From CAYRAV01 sp964422365 (lineage in GTDB: Bacteria; Bacillota; Clostridia; Lachnospirales; Lachnospiraceae), in NCBI GenBank assembly GCA_964422365.1, contig CAYRAV010000007.1:17850-81849 (forward strand): 64,000 bases of DNA. The letters are read 5' to 3'. A program made the position numbers and the translations under genes. The notes under the pieces were generated by a model. The model was not told the DNA's origin. It did not search any database and worked only from the letters and a program-made list of their open reading frames with translations. Numbering within the stretch: the stretch's first letter is position 1; the number at the start of each line of letters is the position of its first letter. This document shows, one piece after another, positions 8,440 through 16,544 of this stretch.

Positions 8440-9723
8440 ATGAAGAAATTTTGTAAGTTAGTATGTATGATGATAGCAGTGAGTATTTGTTTTATTGGTT
8501 GTAGAGAGAACAGACAAGCCAGTGCACCGTTATCGGACATACCACAGGCAGGAGAGAGAAAAGAAGTTACAGCGCTTTCAGAACAATTTAAAACAGGTAT
8601 CAATAATTTTTCTTATCAAATATTTGAGCAGTTGGAAAATGGTGAGAATATCTTCATCTCTCCATACAGCATGGCAGTCGATCTCTCCATGTTAGACAAT
8701 GGGGCGGAAGGAAAGTCAAAGGAAGAAATAGAACAAATGCTTGGAATAAAAGATTTAGAAGATTGGAATGCCTGTGTAAAATATTATATGTCTTTCAATA
8801 AAGATGAGAAATCAAAATTGTTGACAGCAAATTCATTATGGCTGTCAGAGGATATTGTACTTTCAGATAATGCAGAAAGTGAATTTTTTAATCCAGTGCA
8901 GTGGTATTATGATGCAGAAAAAAAACAGATGAATCTGGCAAGCACAGATGCCATGAAGCAGATAAACCAGTGGGTATCTGATCATACGAATGGAATGATT
9001 GATTCCATTCTGAACGAACCATTGGAAAAAAGTATTAAAATGGCATTGTTAAATGCAGTATATTTTAAGGGAGAATGGAAGGAACAATTTGAAAAGGAAA
9101 AGACACAGAAAGCAGAGTTTTATGGAAAAGACAAGACATTAGAAACGGATATGATGCATCAAGCAAATAAAAAGTACAAATACATTGAGAAAGACGGCAT
9201 AAAGGCTATTGAACTTCCATATGCAAATGGACAAACTGCTATGGATATTTTTATTCCTATGTCTGATGTAAAGAAAAATGAACCATTAAAAAATATAAGT
9301 GAATTATTTTCAAACCTGTCCATAGAAGAAAAAGCAGAATTATTTACAACATTATCCGGAGCAGATGAGCAGACGATTTGTGTGGTAGAACTGCCTAAGT
9401 TTGAGTTAGAATATGGTATGATAGATATCTCTGCATCATTACAGAAATTAGGCATGAAAGAGCCGTTTTGTAATGCTTCAGAGTTTTCCAAAATTTCTCC
9501 AAATCTACAAGTAGGGCAGGTATTTCACAAGGCAAAAGTTGAGGTAGACGAAAAAGGAACTAAGGCATCGGCGGTAACTATGATTACAAAAGAAAATGGT
9601 GTGGAGGCATTTGTGGATGAGGAAATAAAGGAATTTATTGTGGATAAGCCATTTATTTTTGCAATCCGGGATGTGGAAAATGATGTGATTCTGTTTATGG
9701 GAAGTATGCAGAATCTGGAATAA
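8440..9723 (+). CDS. Serpin-family lipoprotein 2
   Basis: A 427-residue lipoprotein serpin, paralogous to the gene at 4263. Lipobox CFIGC near residue 21; serpin domain about 50-427. The reactive-loop hinge EKGTKASAVT (371-380) still has small residues but is less canonical, and the loop beyond it is longer and unrelated to that of serpin 1 (MITKENGVEAFVDEE), so it should inhibit a different protease. ATG 8440 is chosen for its 9-base spacing from AGAGAGG; the upstream TTG and ATG are too close. It carries its own CCATAA-N17-CGTATC promoter. Confidence 0.92.
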   Translation: MKKFCKLVCMMIAVSICFIGCRENRQASAPLSDIPQAGERKEVTALSEQFKTGINNFSYQIFEQLENGENIFISPYSMAVDLSMLDNGAEGKSKEEIEQMLGIKDLEDWNACVKYYMSFNKDEKSKLLTANSLWLSEDIVLSDNAESEFFNPVQWYYDAEKKQMNLASTDAMKQINQWVSDHTNGMIDSILNEPLEKSIKMALLNAVYFKGEWKEQFEKEKTQKAEFYGKDKTLETDMMHQANKKYKYIEKDGIKAIELPYANGQTAMDIFIPMSDVKKNEPLKNISELFSNLSIEEKAELFTTLSGADEQTICVVELPKFELEYGMIDISASLQKLGMKEPFCNASEFSKISPNLQVGQVFHKAKVEVDEKGTKASAVTMITKENGVEAFVDEEIKEFIVDKPFIFAIRDVENDVILFMGSMQNLE

Positions 9724-9727
9724 AGAC

Positions 9728-9947
9728 TAGAGTTTGTTTGGAAATTGTTTGTTACAAGATGTGCGTTACAATTTGAGGGGATTTGTTTCAAATTCATGAG
9801 GTGGGTAGCAGGCTATATGGACTGAATTTGAGGCAAATATCTATACCCATTCGGGCATCCCGCAACTCATGCCCATTCGGGCTGCCCAGACGGGTATGGA
9901 AAGTGGAGAGGCAGATTGGGGGCAATAAATTTTCAAACACGCTCTAG
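9728..9947. mobile_element. MITE family A, full-length copy
   Basis: A 220-bp copy, left end TAGAGTTTGTTTGGAAATT, right end AATTTTCAAACACGCTCTA. The interior carries repeated CCCATTCGGGC units. It lies between the serpin stop and the ribosome site of the next lipoprotein, ending 13 bases before that start codon. Confidence 0.85.
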
Positions 9948-9960
9948 AGAGGAGCGGAAT

Positions 9961-10530
9961 ATGAAAAAAATATATCAATTAACATGCATTTTTATGATAG
10001 TGGCAGTTCTCTTATCAGGGTGTAAACAAGAACAGGTCAATGAGGCGGTAAAGGCTAAAATACAATGTATGAAGGAACAAGGGATTCTTTTTGTAAAAGT
10101 GAAAAGTGGTGGAGAAGCGGGCATTGTAATTTGTACTGGTATTGATGCATATGGAAATACTGTCATGCTGGGGGATGATGTTTATGACTCTGTAAGAATT
10201 GGAGCTGCATCAGGATGGGAAATAGATCAAAGACTATTAGAGAGGATGAATGAGCAGTTAACAGAGCAGGCGGCACAGGAGCAGGTGATTTCTGATACAT
10301 TATTAAAACAGCTCTCTGATTTGGAAGAAAAAGAGTTGGAGCCATTAAATGTTGACATATCAGGAGCTGACGGTTTTACATATTGTTATTATTTGATTCG
10401 GGACGTGGAGGGAGAAAAACAGTGGATTCAAATTTACAGAGATGATTCTTTTAAAAATGAATGGGGACACCCAGACGATAAGAAACAGAATATAAAAGAG
10501 GAGGTCTGTAAAATTTTCGCAGAGGAGTAA
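9961..10530 (+). CDS. Small lipoprotein of unknown function
   Basis: A 189-residue protein with signal peptide and lipobox LLSGC (Cys about 21). No domain is recognised in the exported part. ATG 9961 is used because GAGAGGAGCGG precedes it; a longer frame would start inside the MITE. The MITE ends immediately upstream of this ribosome site, so the original promoter context has been replaced or moved away. Confidence 0.7.
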   Translation: MKKIYQLTCIFMIVAVLLSGCKQEQVNEAVKAKIQCMKEQGILFVKVKSGGEAGIVICTGIDAYGNTVMLGDDVYDSVRIGAASGWEIDQRLLERMNEQLTEQAAQEQVISDTLLKQLSDLEEKELEPLNVDISGADGFTYCYYLIRDVEGEKQWIQIYRDDSFKNEWGHPDDKKQNIKEEVCKIFAEE

Positions 10531-10555
10531 AAGGAAAAAGTCATAATATGGCAAC

Positions 10556-10571
10556 CTTACAAAATCATAAG
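10556..10571. promoter_or_regulatory. Degenerate CTTACA palindrome
   Basis: CTTACA-AAAT-CATAAG preceded by CAAC, nearly the same as the perfect site CTTACA-AAAC-TGTAAG before the BceA-like gene at 16228. It may be a second regulator site, but no fitting gene follows. Confidence 0.3.
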
Positions 10572-10801
10572 TGGTTGGAGGGAGAGGGAAAGGGCTTGTT
10601 TGGGGGATTTTGGGAGGCTGGGAAAGGAAATTTACACAGGAATTACACAGGTTGGGAAGAGCTTCAATATGAATAAGTTTCAGAACTGATAGCAAAAGGG
10701 CTCATTTGGCTTGAAAAAATGGATATGTAAGTTAGGCTTGTTATTATATGAAAAATCACTTATACTATATTTAATGATAGAACAGATTGGAGGTGCATCA
10801 T

Positions 10802-10966
10802 ATGGAAGCCGTAGTAAAAATTTTATATTCACCAGAAGAGCAGGCGAGACAGGAAATCCGTAGTTTTGTAAACGAAGGGCTGAACGATGTTCAAGAAAAT
10901 GCTGTTTACGACTTTGATGAAGCGTTTGATGCATTAGAAAGTAGGTACAAGGTTGAAAGGGTATGA
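10802..10966 (+). CDS. Antitoxin of a RelE/ParE-type pair
   Basis: A 54-residue acidic protein directly upstream of, and overlapping by 14 bases, a RelE/ParE toxin gene. TTGGAGGTG precedes the ATG. The composition and position fit a type II antitoxin whose C-terminal half wraps the toxin; the N-terminus would then have to be the DNA-binding part, but no helix-turn-helix is obvious at this length. Family not assigned. Confidence 0.7.
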   Translation: MEAVVKILYSPEEQARQEIRSFVNEGLNDVQENAVYDFDEAFDALESRYKVERV

Positions 10967-11348
10967 TGTTGTTTTAACCAGAAGAGCGAAAAATGATATT
11001 ATAGATATTGGTGATTATATAGCATATACATTACTGGAACCAGAAGCAGCATATCATTTTGTGACAGGATTGAGGAGTTCTATTTCGACTTTACAAGAAT
11101 TACCTAACAGATTTGGCTTAGTAGATGATTTGGTTCTTTCCAATCAGGGGATTCACTGTATGCCATATAAAAACTATTATGTTTTTTATGAAATAAAAGA
11201 AACAATGAATACAGTAGTTGTCTTAAGAGTTGGATATAATCGTAGAAATTGGAAAGAAATTTTGCTATATGGAAATGGTCTAACCTCTGTAAATGATATA
11301 AAAATATTGTTTGCAGGGGTTATATTTATTAAACAGAATATGTTTTAG
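10953..11348 (+). CDS. RelE/ParE-family toxin
   Basis: A 131-residue protein whose first 105 residues have the RelE/ParE pattern: LTRRAKNDIIDIGDYI at the N-terminus, GIHCMPYKNYYVFYEI in the middle and VVLRVGYNRRNW near the end. Such toxins cut mRNA on the ribosome or poison gyrase. It starts with TTG at 10953 inside the antitoxin gene. The last 25 residues after NWKEIL go beyond the usual family end and may come from a lost stop codon. Confidence 0.85.
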   Translation: MKGYDVVLTRRAKNDIIDIGDYIAYTLLEPEAAYHFVTGLRSSISTLQELPNRFGLVDDLVLSNQGIHCMPYKNYYVFYEIKETMNTVVVLRVGYNRRNWKEILLYGNGLTSVNDIKILFAGVIFIKQNMF

Positions 11349-11904
11349 GGGATTTATATTGTAAGCGATCTATAACAAGGTGCCCGATAAATTAATAGCT
11401 AAACGTTGCATTTCTGAAATACCGATTCGGAAATACTGTTTTTAATACAGTGCACATATTTAGTCAGTCTCATATTTGTAAATACATTTAGTTGTGAAAA
11501 TTTTTAAGAAAGTTGCAAGTATTATTTTGAAATTAAAGTGATATATTTTGTGGTTAATTTAAGAATAGAGAATGGTATAGAACAGCTATATTACTTTGGC
11601 GAAAAGTACTATATCTATGCTATCGCTTGCATAAATATTCTAATTTTTGCCATTTTCTGTCCTTTCGTTTGTTGAAAAACGAAAAGAGGACAGATTACAA
11701 AATGTCTACCCTGTTTATTAAGTTAGTGCATAGGGGCTTGCTACAAGGCTCACTGGCGATTACCTTGACCAGACTTTCACTGGTAAGCTGATAACAGCTT
11801 GCAGAACACACGACTTTCACCCATTAGAGTTTGCCCATGCCGGGCAAACAAAATGCTGTGGCATTTTTAATCTGTCACAGCTTGGAAAATTCTTTTTATT
11901 CGTT
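11349..11904. other. Intergenic region with a run of hairpins
   Basis: No protein gene is seen. A bulged hairpin (CTGTCC-TTTCGTTT at 11657-11670 with its complement ending 11693) is followed by compact inverted repeats: ACCAG/CTGGT near 11770, AAGCTG-ATAA-CAGCTT near 11787, GTTTGCCC/GGGCAAAC near 11830 and AATGC/GCATT near 11852. On the minus strand two loops read GTGAAAGTC, reminiscent of catalytic or structured RNAs. It may be an intron remnant or an unnamed ncRNA; it also follows the frameshifted regulator gene on that strand. Confidence 0.4.
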
Positions 11905-12322
11905 TCAATTTCCGCAATCTAATCCTTTCCCCTTATAGTTAATATGTATTGAGGATATATTCCGTTGTCACCTATCTTTTTTCTTAGCCTGCCTATTGTA
12001 TGTATGATACTACATTCATTAAAATTATATGGCTCTTTCCATATCAGGTTATAAATCGTTTCCTTGAAAACACCCACCCCAGTCTTTTTGCCAACAGATA
12101 AAGCATATCAAACTCATATGGTGTTAAATGTATATCCTCATTATTCTTTTCTAATGTCCGGCATATAGGATTGATGATTAAATCATCACGATATAATATA
12201 TCATTTTCTAAAATATAATCCTTTATTTGATACTCCTTTGTTCTTTTTCTTACATCGGATAAAATCTCATGTAAAATATATTCTTCTGAATCTTCAAAGG
12301 TTAGTATCAAAATTTTTCTCAC
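11905..12322 (-). pseudogene. Winged-helix regulator, broken by a -1 frameshift
   Basis: The frame from GTG 12322 (after AAGGTGG) runs to a stop at 12044, inside a winged-helix domain, after the segment LTPYEFDMLYLLA. In the next frame the domain continues without interruption to TGA at 11905 (segments NLIWKEPYNFNE, IGRLRKKIGDNG and ILTIRGKGLD). One missing A in the TTTTCAAGG tract near 12065 accounts for it. Restored length is about 139 residues: a short N-terminal domain plus an OmpR-type DNA-binding domain without a normal receiver. It is downstream of the sirtuin gene and may have regulated the cluster. Confidence 0.75.
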
Positions 12323-12335
12323 ATATGCCACCTTC

Positions 12336-13229
12336 TTATTCCCTTATAAGTTCTTTAATAACAGAGTATATATCTGCATCTATTTCTAAAGACCGAGCCT
12401 TTATTTCTTTTGGCACAGATGACTCTCCTTTATTGATACAAACATATCCGGCATTTCTATTTTTTGCGGTCATCTGCCAAAAAGGATATTTAATAATTCC
12501 GGGCGTATTATACCCAACACCTAATTCCAAAAATAATACTTTGCCTTTTTTATGTGCAGCAAGAAAATTTTCATAATAACCAGCGTGAATATCCCAACCA
12601 GCATCCTGCACAAAAGTAGCATCTGCCCGCAAGTTCATAGTCATTGGTTTTCCGCAAATTGGACATTTCGGTATCAGTTCCGTTGGAATACGCATTTCCA
12701 TTTGTTCCTCTACCATACACTTAACTAACGCCTCGTTTTCATAAGTGTATGGTTTGCATGGAATTTGGCATTGAAAAAGACCATAATCTCCCTGCGTATA
12801 AAATAATCTTTCCTTTGCAAAACCCGCCTTTTGAAAACAGTGGTCTACATTTGTTGTCAATACAAAATAGTCTTTGTCTTTTACCAATTCAAACAAATTT
12901 TTATAAACGGGCTTGGGTGCATCCATATAACGGTTGATAAAGATATATCTACTCCAATATGCCCAATGTTCTTCCAAACTGTCAAAAGGATAAAAACCTC
13001 CCTCATACATATTACGGAAATGGTATTTTTCAATGAAATCGCTGAAATGCTGCCTAAAACGCTCACCGTTATAAGTAAATCCCGCAGAAGTGGAAAGTCC
13101 AGCCCCTGCACCGATAATAACCGCCTCCGCATCTTCTATTTTTTCTCTTAACTGCTCAATTTTATCTGATACAGTTAGTATATTTGAGGAATTTACCATA
13201 GCTTTCATAGATAATATGCCTAAAGACAT
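12336..13229 (-). CDS. Sir2-family protein, class-M-like sirtuin
   Basis: A 297-residue NAD-dependent Sir2-fold enzyme: NAD-binding GAGAGLSTSAG near residue 40, TTNVDHCF in place of the usual TQNID, and Cys pairs including CPICGKP of the zinc module. Where classical deacylases have the catalytic His (HG), this protein reads TQGDYGLFQC, Gln instead of His, as reported for macrodomain-linked SirTM proteins that ADP-ribosylate their target. It lies downstream of the nitroreductase and radical SAM genes on the same strand (17-base gap) and probably belongs to that operon. No macrodomain or GcvH-like partner is present, so its substrate here is unknown. Confidence 0.8.
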   Translation of the reverse strand: MSLGILSMKAMVNSSNILTVSDKIEQLREKIEDAEAVIIGAGAGLSTSAGFTYNGERFRQHFSDFIEKYHFRNMYEGGFYPFDSLEEHWAYWSRYIFINRYMDAPKPVYKNLFELVKDKDYFVLTTNVDHCFQKAGFAKERLFYTQGDYGLFQCQIPCKPYTYENEALVKCMVEEQMEMRIPTELIPKCPICGKPMTMNLRADATFVQDAGWDIHAGYYENFLAAHKKGKVLFLELGVGYNTPGIIKYPFWQMTAKNRNAGYVCINKGESSVPKEIKARSLEIDADIYSVIKELIRE

Positions 13230-13246
13230 TACATAACCCCCTTAAT

Positions 13247-13825
13247 TCAATCTACAATCAAAAAACGGTCTGCATTCCTTTGTTTGCCTTTCGGATAATC
13301 GCCGTCACAGTATCCCAATATCACAAAACAACGGGCTATGTCTGTATCAGGAATGTTCCATTCTTTTAATAATTCCATTCCAATCCCATTATCAAAGGTT
13401 TCCTCGCCCCTTGCAATAATACAGGAGGCAATCCCTAAATTGGCAGCCTCAAGCACCATATTTTCAGCGCAGCAGAACGCATCAGGAATACTATATAAAA
13501 AATTCTTTGCCCCAAAAATAACACAAACCGTAGGCGCACCATAAAATCCACTTTTTATATCAGGATTATCAATAACGCTTGGCTGTTCAGAGGAAACATA
13601 CCCACCAGCAAGTCTGCTGCGGTCAAAACGTGCAAGGTTAAGTCTGCCTATTTTTTCAGCTAATTGTTTATTATGGACAGCAACAATCTTTGCACGTTGT
13701 CCACCTCCTGCATTTGGCGCGTATAATCCTGCTTCAATAATTTTTTTCAAATCTTCCTTGTCAATCTGTTTATCCTGAAATTTACGGATAGACCTTCGCT
13801 CTTTCATCAAATTTAAAATATCCAT
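13247..13825 (-). CDS. Nitroreductase-family flavoprotein
   Basis: A 192-residue FMN-dependent nitroreductase-fold protein: N-terminal RRSIRKFQD motif, the APNAGGGQ segment that binds flavin phosphate, and the C-terminal VILGYCDGDYPKGK segment. The start ATG is two bases after the stop of the radical SAM gene, so the two are co-translated. In a RiPP-like cluster it could oxidise or reduce the modified peptide, or recycle reductant; ordinary detoxification is the alternative. Confidence 0.88.
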   Translation of the reverse strand: MDILNLMKERRSIRKFQDKQIDKEDLKKIIEAGLYAPNAGGGQRAKIVAVHNKQLAEKIGRLNLARFDRSRLAGGYVSSEQPSVIDNPDIKSGFYGAPTVCVIFGAKNFLYSIPDAFCCAENMVLEAANLGIASCIIARGEETFDNGIGMELLKEWNIPDTDIARCFVILGYCDGDYPKGKQRNADRFLIVD

Positions 13826-13827
13826 TT

Positions 13828-14877
13828 TCAGACCTCCGTATTTCCTTCAAAGATTTTCCAACATTGCGGATCTGGCGCATACATATTTCCAGTATAGCCA
13901 TAAGTTACAGCCGGACACCCTCTGCAGTATCCCCGAAGTTCACACTTGCTGCACTTTTCAAATTTATCAAAATCCCGATATTTCTCCATATCTGCACTCA
14001 TAAAAAGGTCATACATAGAAGTATTGAATACATTTCCTATTTTACTTTCCATCCGCCGACAGGCATATACATCACCTGTTGGAAGAATTGTCATGTGGCT
14101 GATTGCACAGTGGCAGCCGTCATAAATCATTTTTTTATCAGAATTTTCGGGAATTTTAAAAAGTCCCTTTTCATACAAAAACAATGTCCATAAGTGGTCT
14201 TTTAGCTGGAATGTAGTGTGTCTGTCTTTATACTGCTCATATTTTGTCCAGCATTTATCCAAAAATAATTTATACTCAAGAGGCGGGATATGATATTCCT
14301 CTGCCTTTTGACCGCTTGTAGGGCAGTATCTTCCAAATGCAAACACATCTACCTTTTTGTCCACTACCAAATCAATCATGTCAGGGAACTCGTCCTTATT
14401 AGCACATGACACTGTAGCCATAACCGCACAGTACATTCCTGATTTTTTGATACAGTCAATTTTTTCTATTGTTGTATCAAAGGAACCAAATTTTCTGAAT
14501 TTATCATGCATTTCCCTCATTCCATCTAACGAAAGCTGGTACTTCCTACAGCCATACTCATAAAGTCTTTTACATACCTCATCGCTCAAATGAAACGGAT
14601 TACCTAAAATACCAAAAGTAATGTCATGCTTTTTGAGCAATTCACAAAGCCGCCAAAAATCTTTATGTAAAATAGGATCGCCTCCCGTAATGTAGAAATA
14701 TGGTGTGCGTCCTAATTTTTCACACATTTCCATGCAGCTTAAAACTACCGTTTCCATTTCCTCGTATTCCATCTGTTTCAGGCAGATATGGTTATCTTCA
14801 GAAAAAATATAACAGTGTTTGCATCTTTGGTCACATTCATCTGTAATATGCCATTGAAAAGCAAAGTATGGTTTCAT
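13828..14877 (-). CDS. Radical SAM/SPASM peptide maturase
   Basis: A 349-residue enzyme. The N-terminus carries the [4Fe-4S]-SAM motif CDQRCKHC (C-x3-C-x2-C), followed by the GGDP strand of the barrel; the C-terminus is a SPASM domain with many Cys (CKCELRGYCRGC and a late PQCW) that bind extra clusters. It follows the gene for a Cys-repeat peptide by 97 bases on the same strand, the usual order for precursor and maturase, so it probably makes thioether or related links in that peptide. It resembles the group named ACGX-system maturases; this assignment is from memory of motif style and is tentative. Confidence 0.87.
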   Translation of the reverse strand: MKPYFAFQWHITDECDQRCKHCYIFSEDNHICLKQMEYEEMETVVLSCMEMCEKLGRTPYFYITGGDPILHKDFWRLCELLKKHDITFGILGNPFHLSDEVCKRLYEYGCRKYQLSLDGMREMHDKFRKFGSFDTTIEKIDCIKKSGMYCAVMATVSCANKDEFPDMIDLVVDKKVDVFAFGRYCPTSGQKAEEYHIPPLEYKLFLDKCWTKYEQYKDRHTTFQLKDHLWTLFLYEKGLFKIPENSDKKMIYDGCHCAISHMTILPTGDVYACRRMESKIGNVFNTSMYDLFMSADMEKYRDFDKFEKCSKCELRGYCRGCPAVTYGYTGNMYAPDPQCWKIFEGNTEV

Positions 14878-14974
14878 TTTAGATATTCCTCCATATTTAT
14901 TACTTTTAATTCTAATCTAATCATGGACACACCTAAAAACTGTGTATCCACGACCGCATTGATACATATGTATC

Positions 14975-15178
14975 TTATTTTGGATCACCAGCCCCACAAG
15001 ATGAGCCACAAGCAGATGCAGGCTTTTCTTCAGGTTTCGGATTGGCTGCCCCACAAGACGAACCACAGGCAGATGCAGGTTTTTCTTCAGGTTTCGGATT
15101 AGCTGCTCCGCAAGATGAACCACAGGACGATACAGCACCTGTACCAGCAAATGCTGCGACATTTTCAAGATTACTCAT
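14975..15178 (-). CDS. Cys-repeat RiPP precursor peptide
   Basis: A 67-residue peptide. Residues 1-18 form a leader; then a 19-residue unit beginning CGSSCGAANPKPEEKP occurs twice (19-37, 38-56) and a third, shortened unit CGSSCGAGDPK ends the protein. Cys occur only in these CGSSCG blocks (six in total). GGAGGTAACTATC precedes the ATG. With the radical SAM/SPASM gene next to it, this is a strong candidate for a ribosomally made, post-translationally modified peptide with three equal core units. No transporter or protease gene is adjacent. Confidence 0.85.
   Translation of the reverse strand: MSNLENVAAFAGTGAVSSCGSSCGAANPKPEEKPASACGSSCGAANPKPEEKPASACGSSCGAGDPK
15011..15124 (-). repeat. Two 57-bp tandem repeats in the precursor gene
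   Basis: Residues 19-37 and 38-56 of the precursor are encoded by two nearly identical 57-bp units; a partial third unit follows. Such units can expand or contract by slippage or recombination. Confidence 0.85.
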
Positions 15179-15265
15179 GATAGTTACCTCCTATTTGTTT
15201 ACTTGATTTTCTGACCTCTTTGGTCTATACTTAGTATACATTGCAGCAACCAAAAATGAAAGTAC

Positions 15266-15306
15266 GCACCATTTTATTATGTAGTGAGCTTTTTCTTAGT
15301 TGGTGC
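15266..15306. promoter_or_regulatory. Operator-like inverted repeat for HxlR
   Basis: GCACCA (15266-15271) and TGGTGC (15301-15306) are inverted repeats 29 bases apart; CAAAAATGAA occurs directly repeated beside them (15251, 15306). The pair lies between the divergent precursor and HxlR genes, the place expected for the regulator's binding site. Confidence 0.4.
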
Positions 15307-15342
15307 AAAAATGAATGTTATATACTTTAGGAGGTGTCCTTT

Positions 15343-15675
15343 ATGCTGACAAAAGAAGAACTGCCAGCCTGTCCCGTTGCCACAACGTTAATGCTTATTG
15401 GAAATAAATGGAAAATTTTTATTGTACAAAGACTGTTAGACCGTCCTTGGCGGTTTAATGAATTGCAAAAGGATATTCCCGGCATCAGCCAACGGGTTTT
15501 AACAGACAATCTTCGTTCTATGGAGGAGGATGGTATCATTACACGCACTGTTTATCCCGAAGTTCCTGTACGGGTAGAGTATGCTTTGAGTGAATTGGGT
15601 GATACAATGCGCCCAATTATATCATCATTATCTGATTGGGGGCTTATGTACCAATCCTTAAATACAGGTAAATAA
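15343..15675 (+). CDS. HxlR-family transcriptional regulator
   Basis: A 110-residue winged-helix protein of the MarR-like HxlR family: CPVATTLMLIGNKWK near the N-terminus with the family's conserved Cys, then RFNELQKDIPGISQRVLTDN as recognition helix region. ATG 15343 is chosen for the AGGAGG 8 bases upstream; a GTG further up overlaps that site. HxlR proteins often respond to thiol or electrophile stress. It is divergent from the RiPP-like operon and is the likely regulator of it. Confidence 0.9.
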   Translation: MLTKEELPACPVATTLMLIGNKWKIFIVQRLLDRPWRFNELQKDIPGISQRVLTDNLRSMEEDGIITRTVYPEVPVRVEYALSELGDTMRPIISSLSDWGLMYQSLNTGK

Positions 15676-15681
15676 CTCAAC

Positions 15682-15716
15682 TGGTCTGAAATCATACAAG
15701 TTTCAGACCAATTTTT
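15682..15716 (+). terminator. Terminator of the HxlR gene
   Basis: A perfect 10-bp stem, TGGTCTGAAA (15682-15691) with TTTCAGACCA (15701-15710), followed by ATTTTT; it begins six bases after the stop codon. Confidence 0.9.
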
Positions 15717-15892
15717 ATTACTCTACTTTCATGCTTTCAATTTTTATCCTTGCATCACACATTTTTTCAAGATTTTCTCTTTGCGCTTGGGATAATTCCC
15801 CATAAGTGCGAACTTAATCCTAAAATACCCAAAATACAAGCATTTTAGGAAAATTTCATTCTAAAAAAATTTTTGGAAAATCAAAAAAATTC

Positions 15893-16204
15893 ATGACAAA
15901 TTCTCTTTTTGATGCAAAAAAATGGAATAAAAAAATTTTACTTCATCTTCCTAAAAACCTTGATGAACTTGCAAAAAAAACGAAATCAATGCAGAGAAAA
16001 CGCAGTATTTGTTCTGCTGCGAATCTGTTAAAAATACTATCTCTTTATGCCTGTAAGGAAAAAGAGATAGAGGTTTATTCTACCTATGAAAAATGTAACA
16101 TTACTTTTTTGCAAGTAAAGGAGATTCTTTGTCTTTCATGGAGTCAGTTTGTAAATCTTTCAGAGGAAAGATATCTTCGGTATTTGTCAAAGAAAAAGTC
16201 TTAA
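15893..16204 (+). pseudogene. IS4-like transposase, N-terminal fragment
   Basis: A 103-residue frame resembling the N-terminal helical region of IS4-group transposases (LPKNLDELAKKTKSMQRKR, then SAANLLKILSLYA). The DDE catalytic core is absent, and the frame ends at 16204 with no continuation in other frames that I could see. No inverted ends were identified. It is best read as a leftover of an insertion sequence. Confidence 0.5.
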
Positions 16205-16227
16205 AAACATACAAAAATCCCCCCAAC

Positions 16228-16243
16228 CTTACAAAACTGTAAG
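16228..16243. promoter_or_regulatory. Palindrome resembling a BceR-type site
   Basis: A perfect 6-4-6 palindrome, CTTACA-AAAC-TGTAAG, about 300 bases upstream of the BceA-like gene. TTACA-N4-TGTAA boxes are known targets of Bce-type response regulators in Firmicutes. The regulator at 6348 is the candidate to bind it. Confidence 0.5.
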
Positions 16244-16246
16244 TTT

Positions 16247-16294
16247 AAAAGAGGAATTGTAAGCCAAATCGATGGCAGAATAGTTCCTCTTTTT
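16247..16294. terminator. Hairpin with T-run before the transporter operon
   Basis: AAAAGAGGAA (16247-16256) pairs perfectly with TTCCTCTTTT (16284-16293). It directly follows the palindrome at 16228 and may end transcription from the IS fragment or attenuate leader transcription. The 250 bases after it up to the ATPase gene hold no gene. Confidence 0.55.
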
Positions 16295-16544
16295 GTTATA
16301 CTATAAATTGTAAAGGACATAACAATATAAGTTCCATGAAAAACAGATTTAGTCACATAAGGATCTATAGGAAAATAACTGGCACATCTTGGTTTGTCTA
16401 TGTCTCCGATTGCACAATTCAAAAAGTTTCACCGTAATCCGCTGCACTTACGTTTTTGACCTGTGCCCTCGAAAAAATATACTATGCAATCTGCATCAGT
16501 TATTTTTCTACAGCTCCCAAAACAGGAATTAGGAGGCTTTCATT

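Noticed and set aside
11657..11875. A firm call of a group II intron
   Set aside because: No reverse transcriptase gene and no recognisable domain V was found; only loop resemblance supports it.
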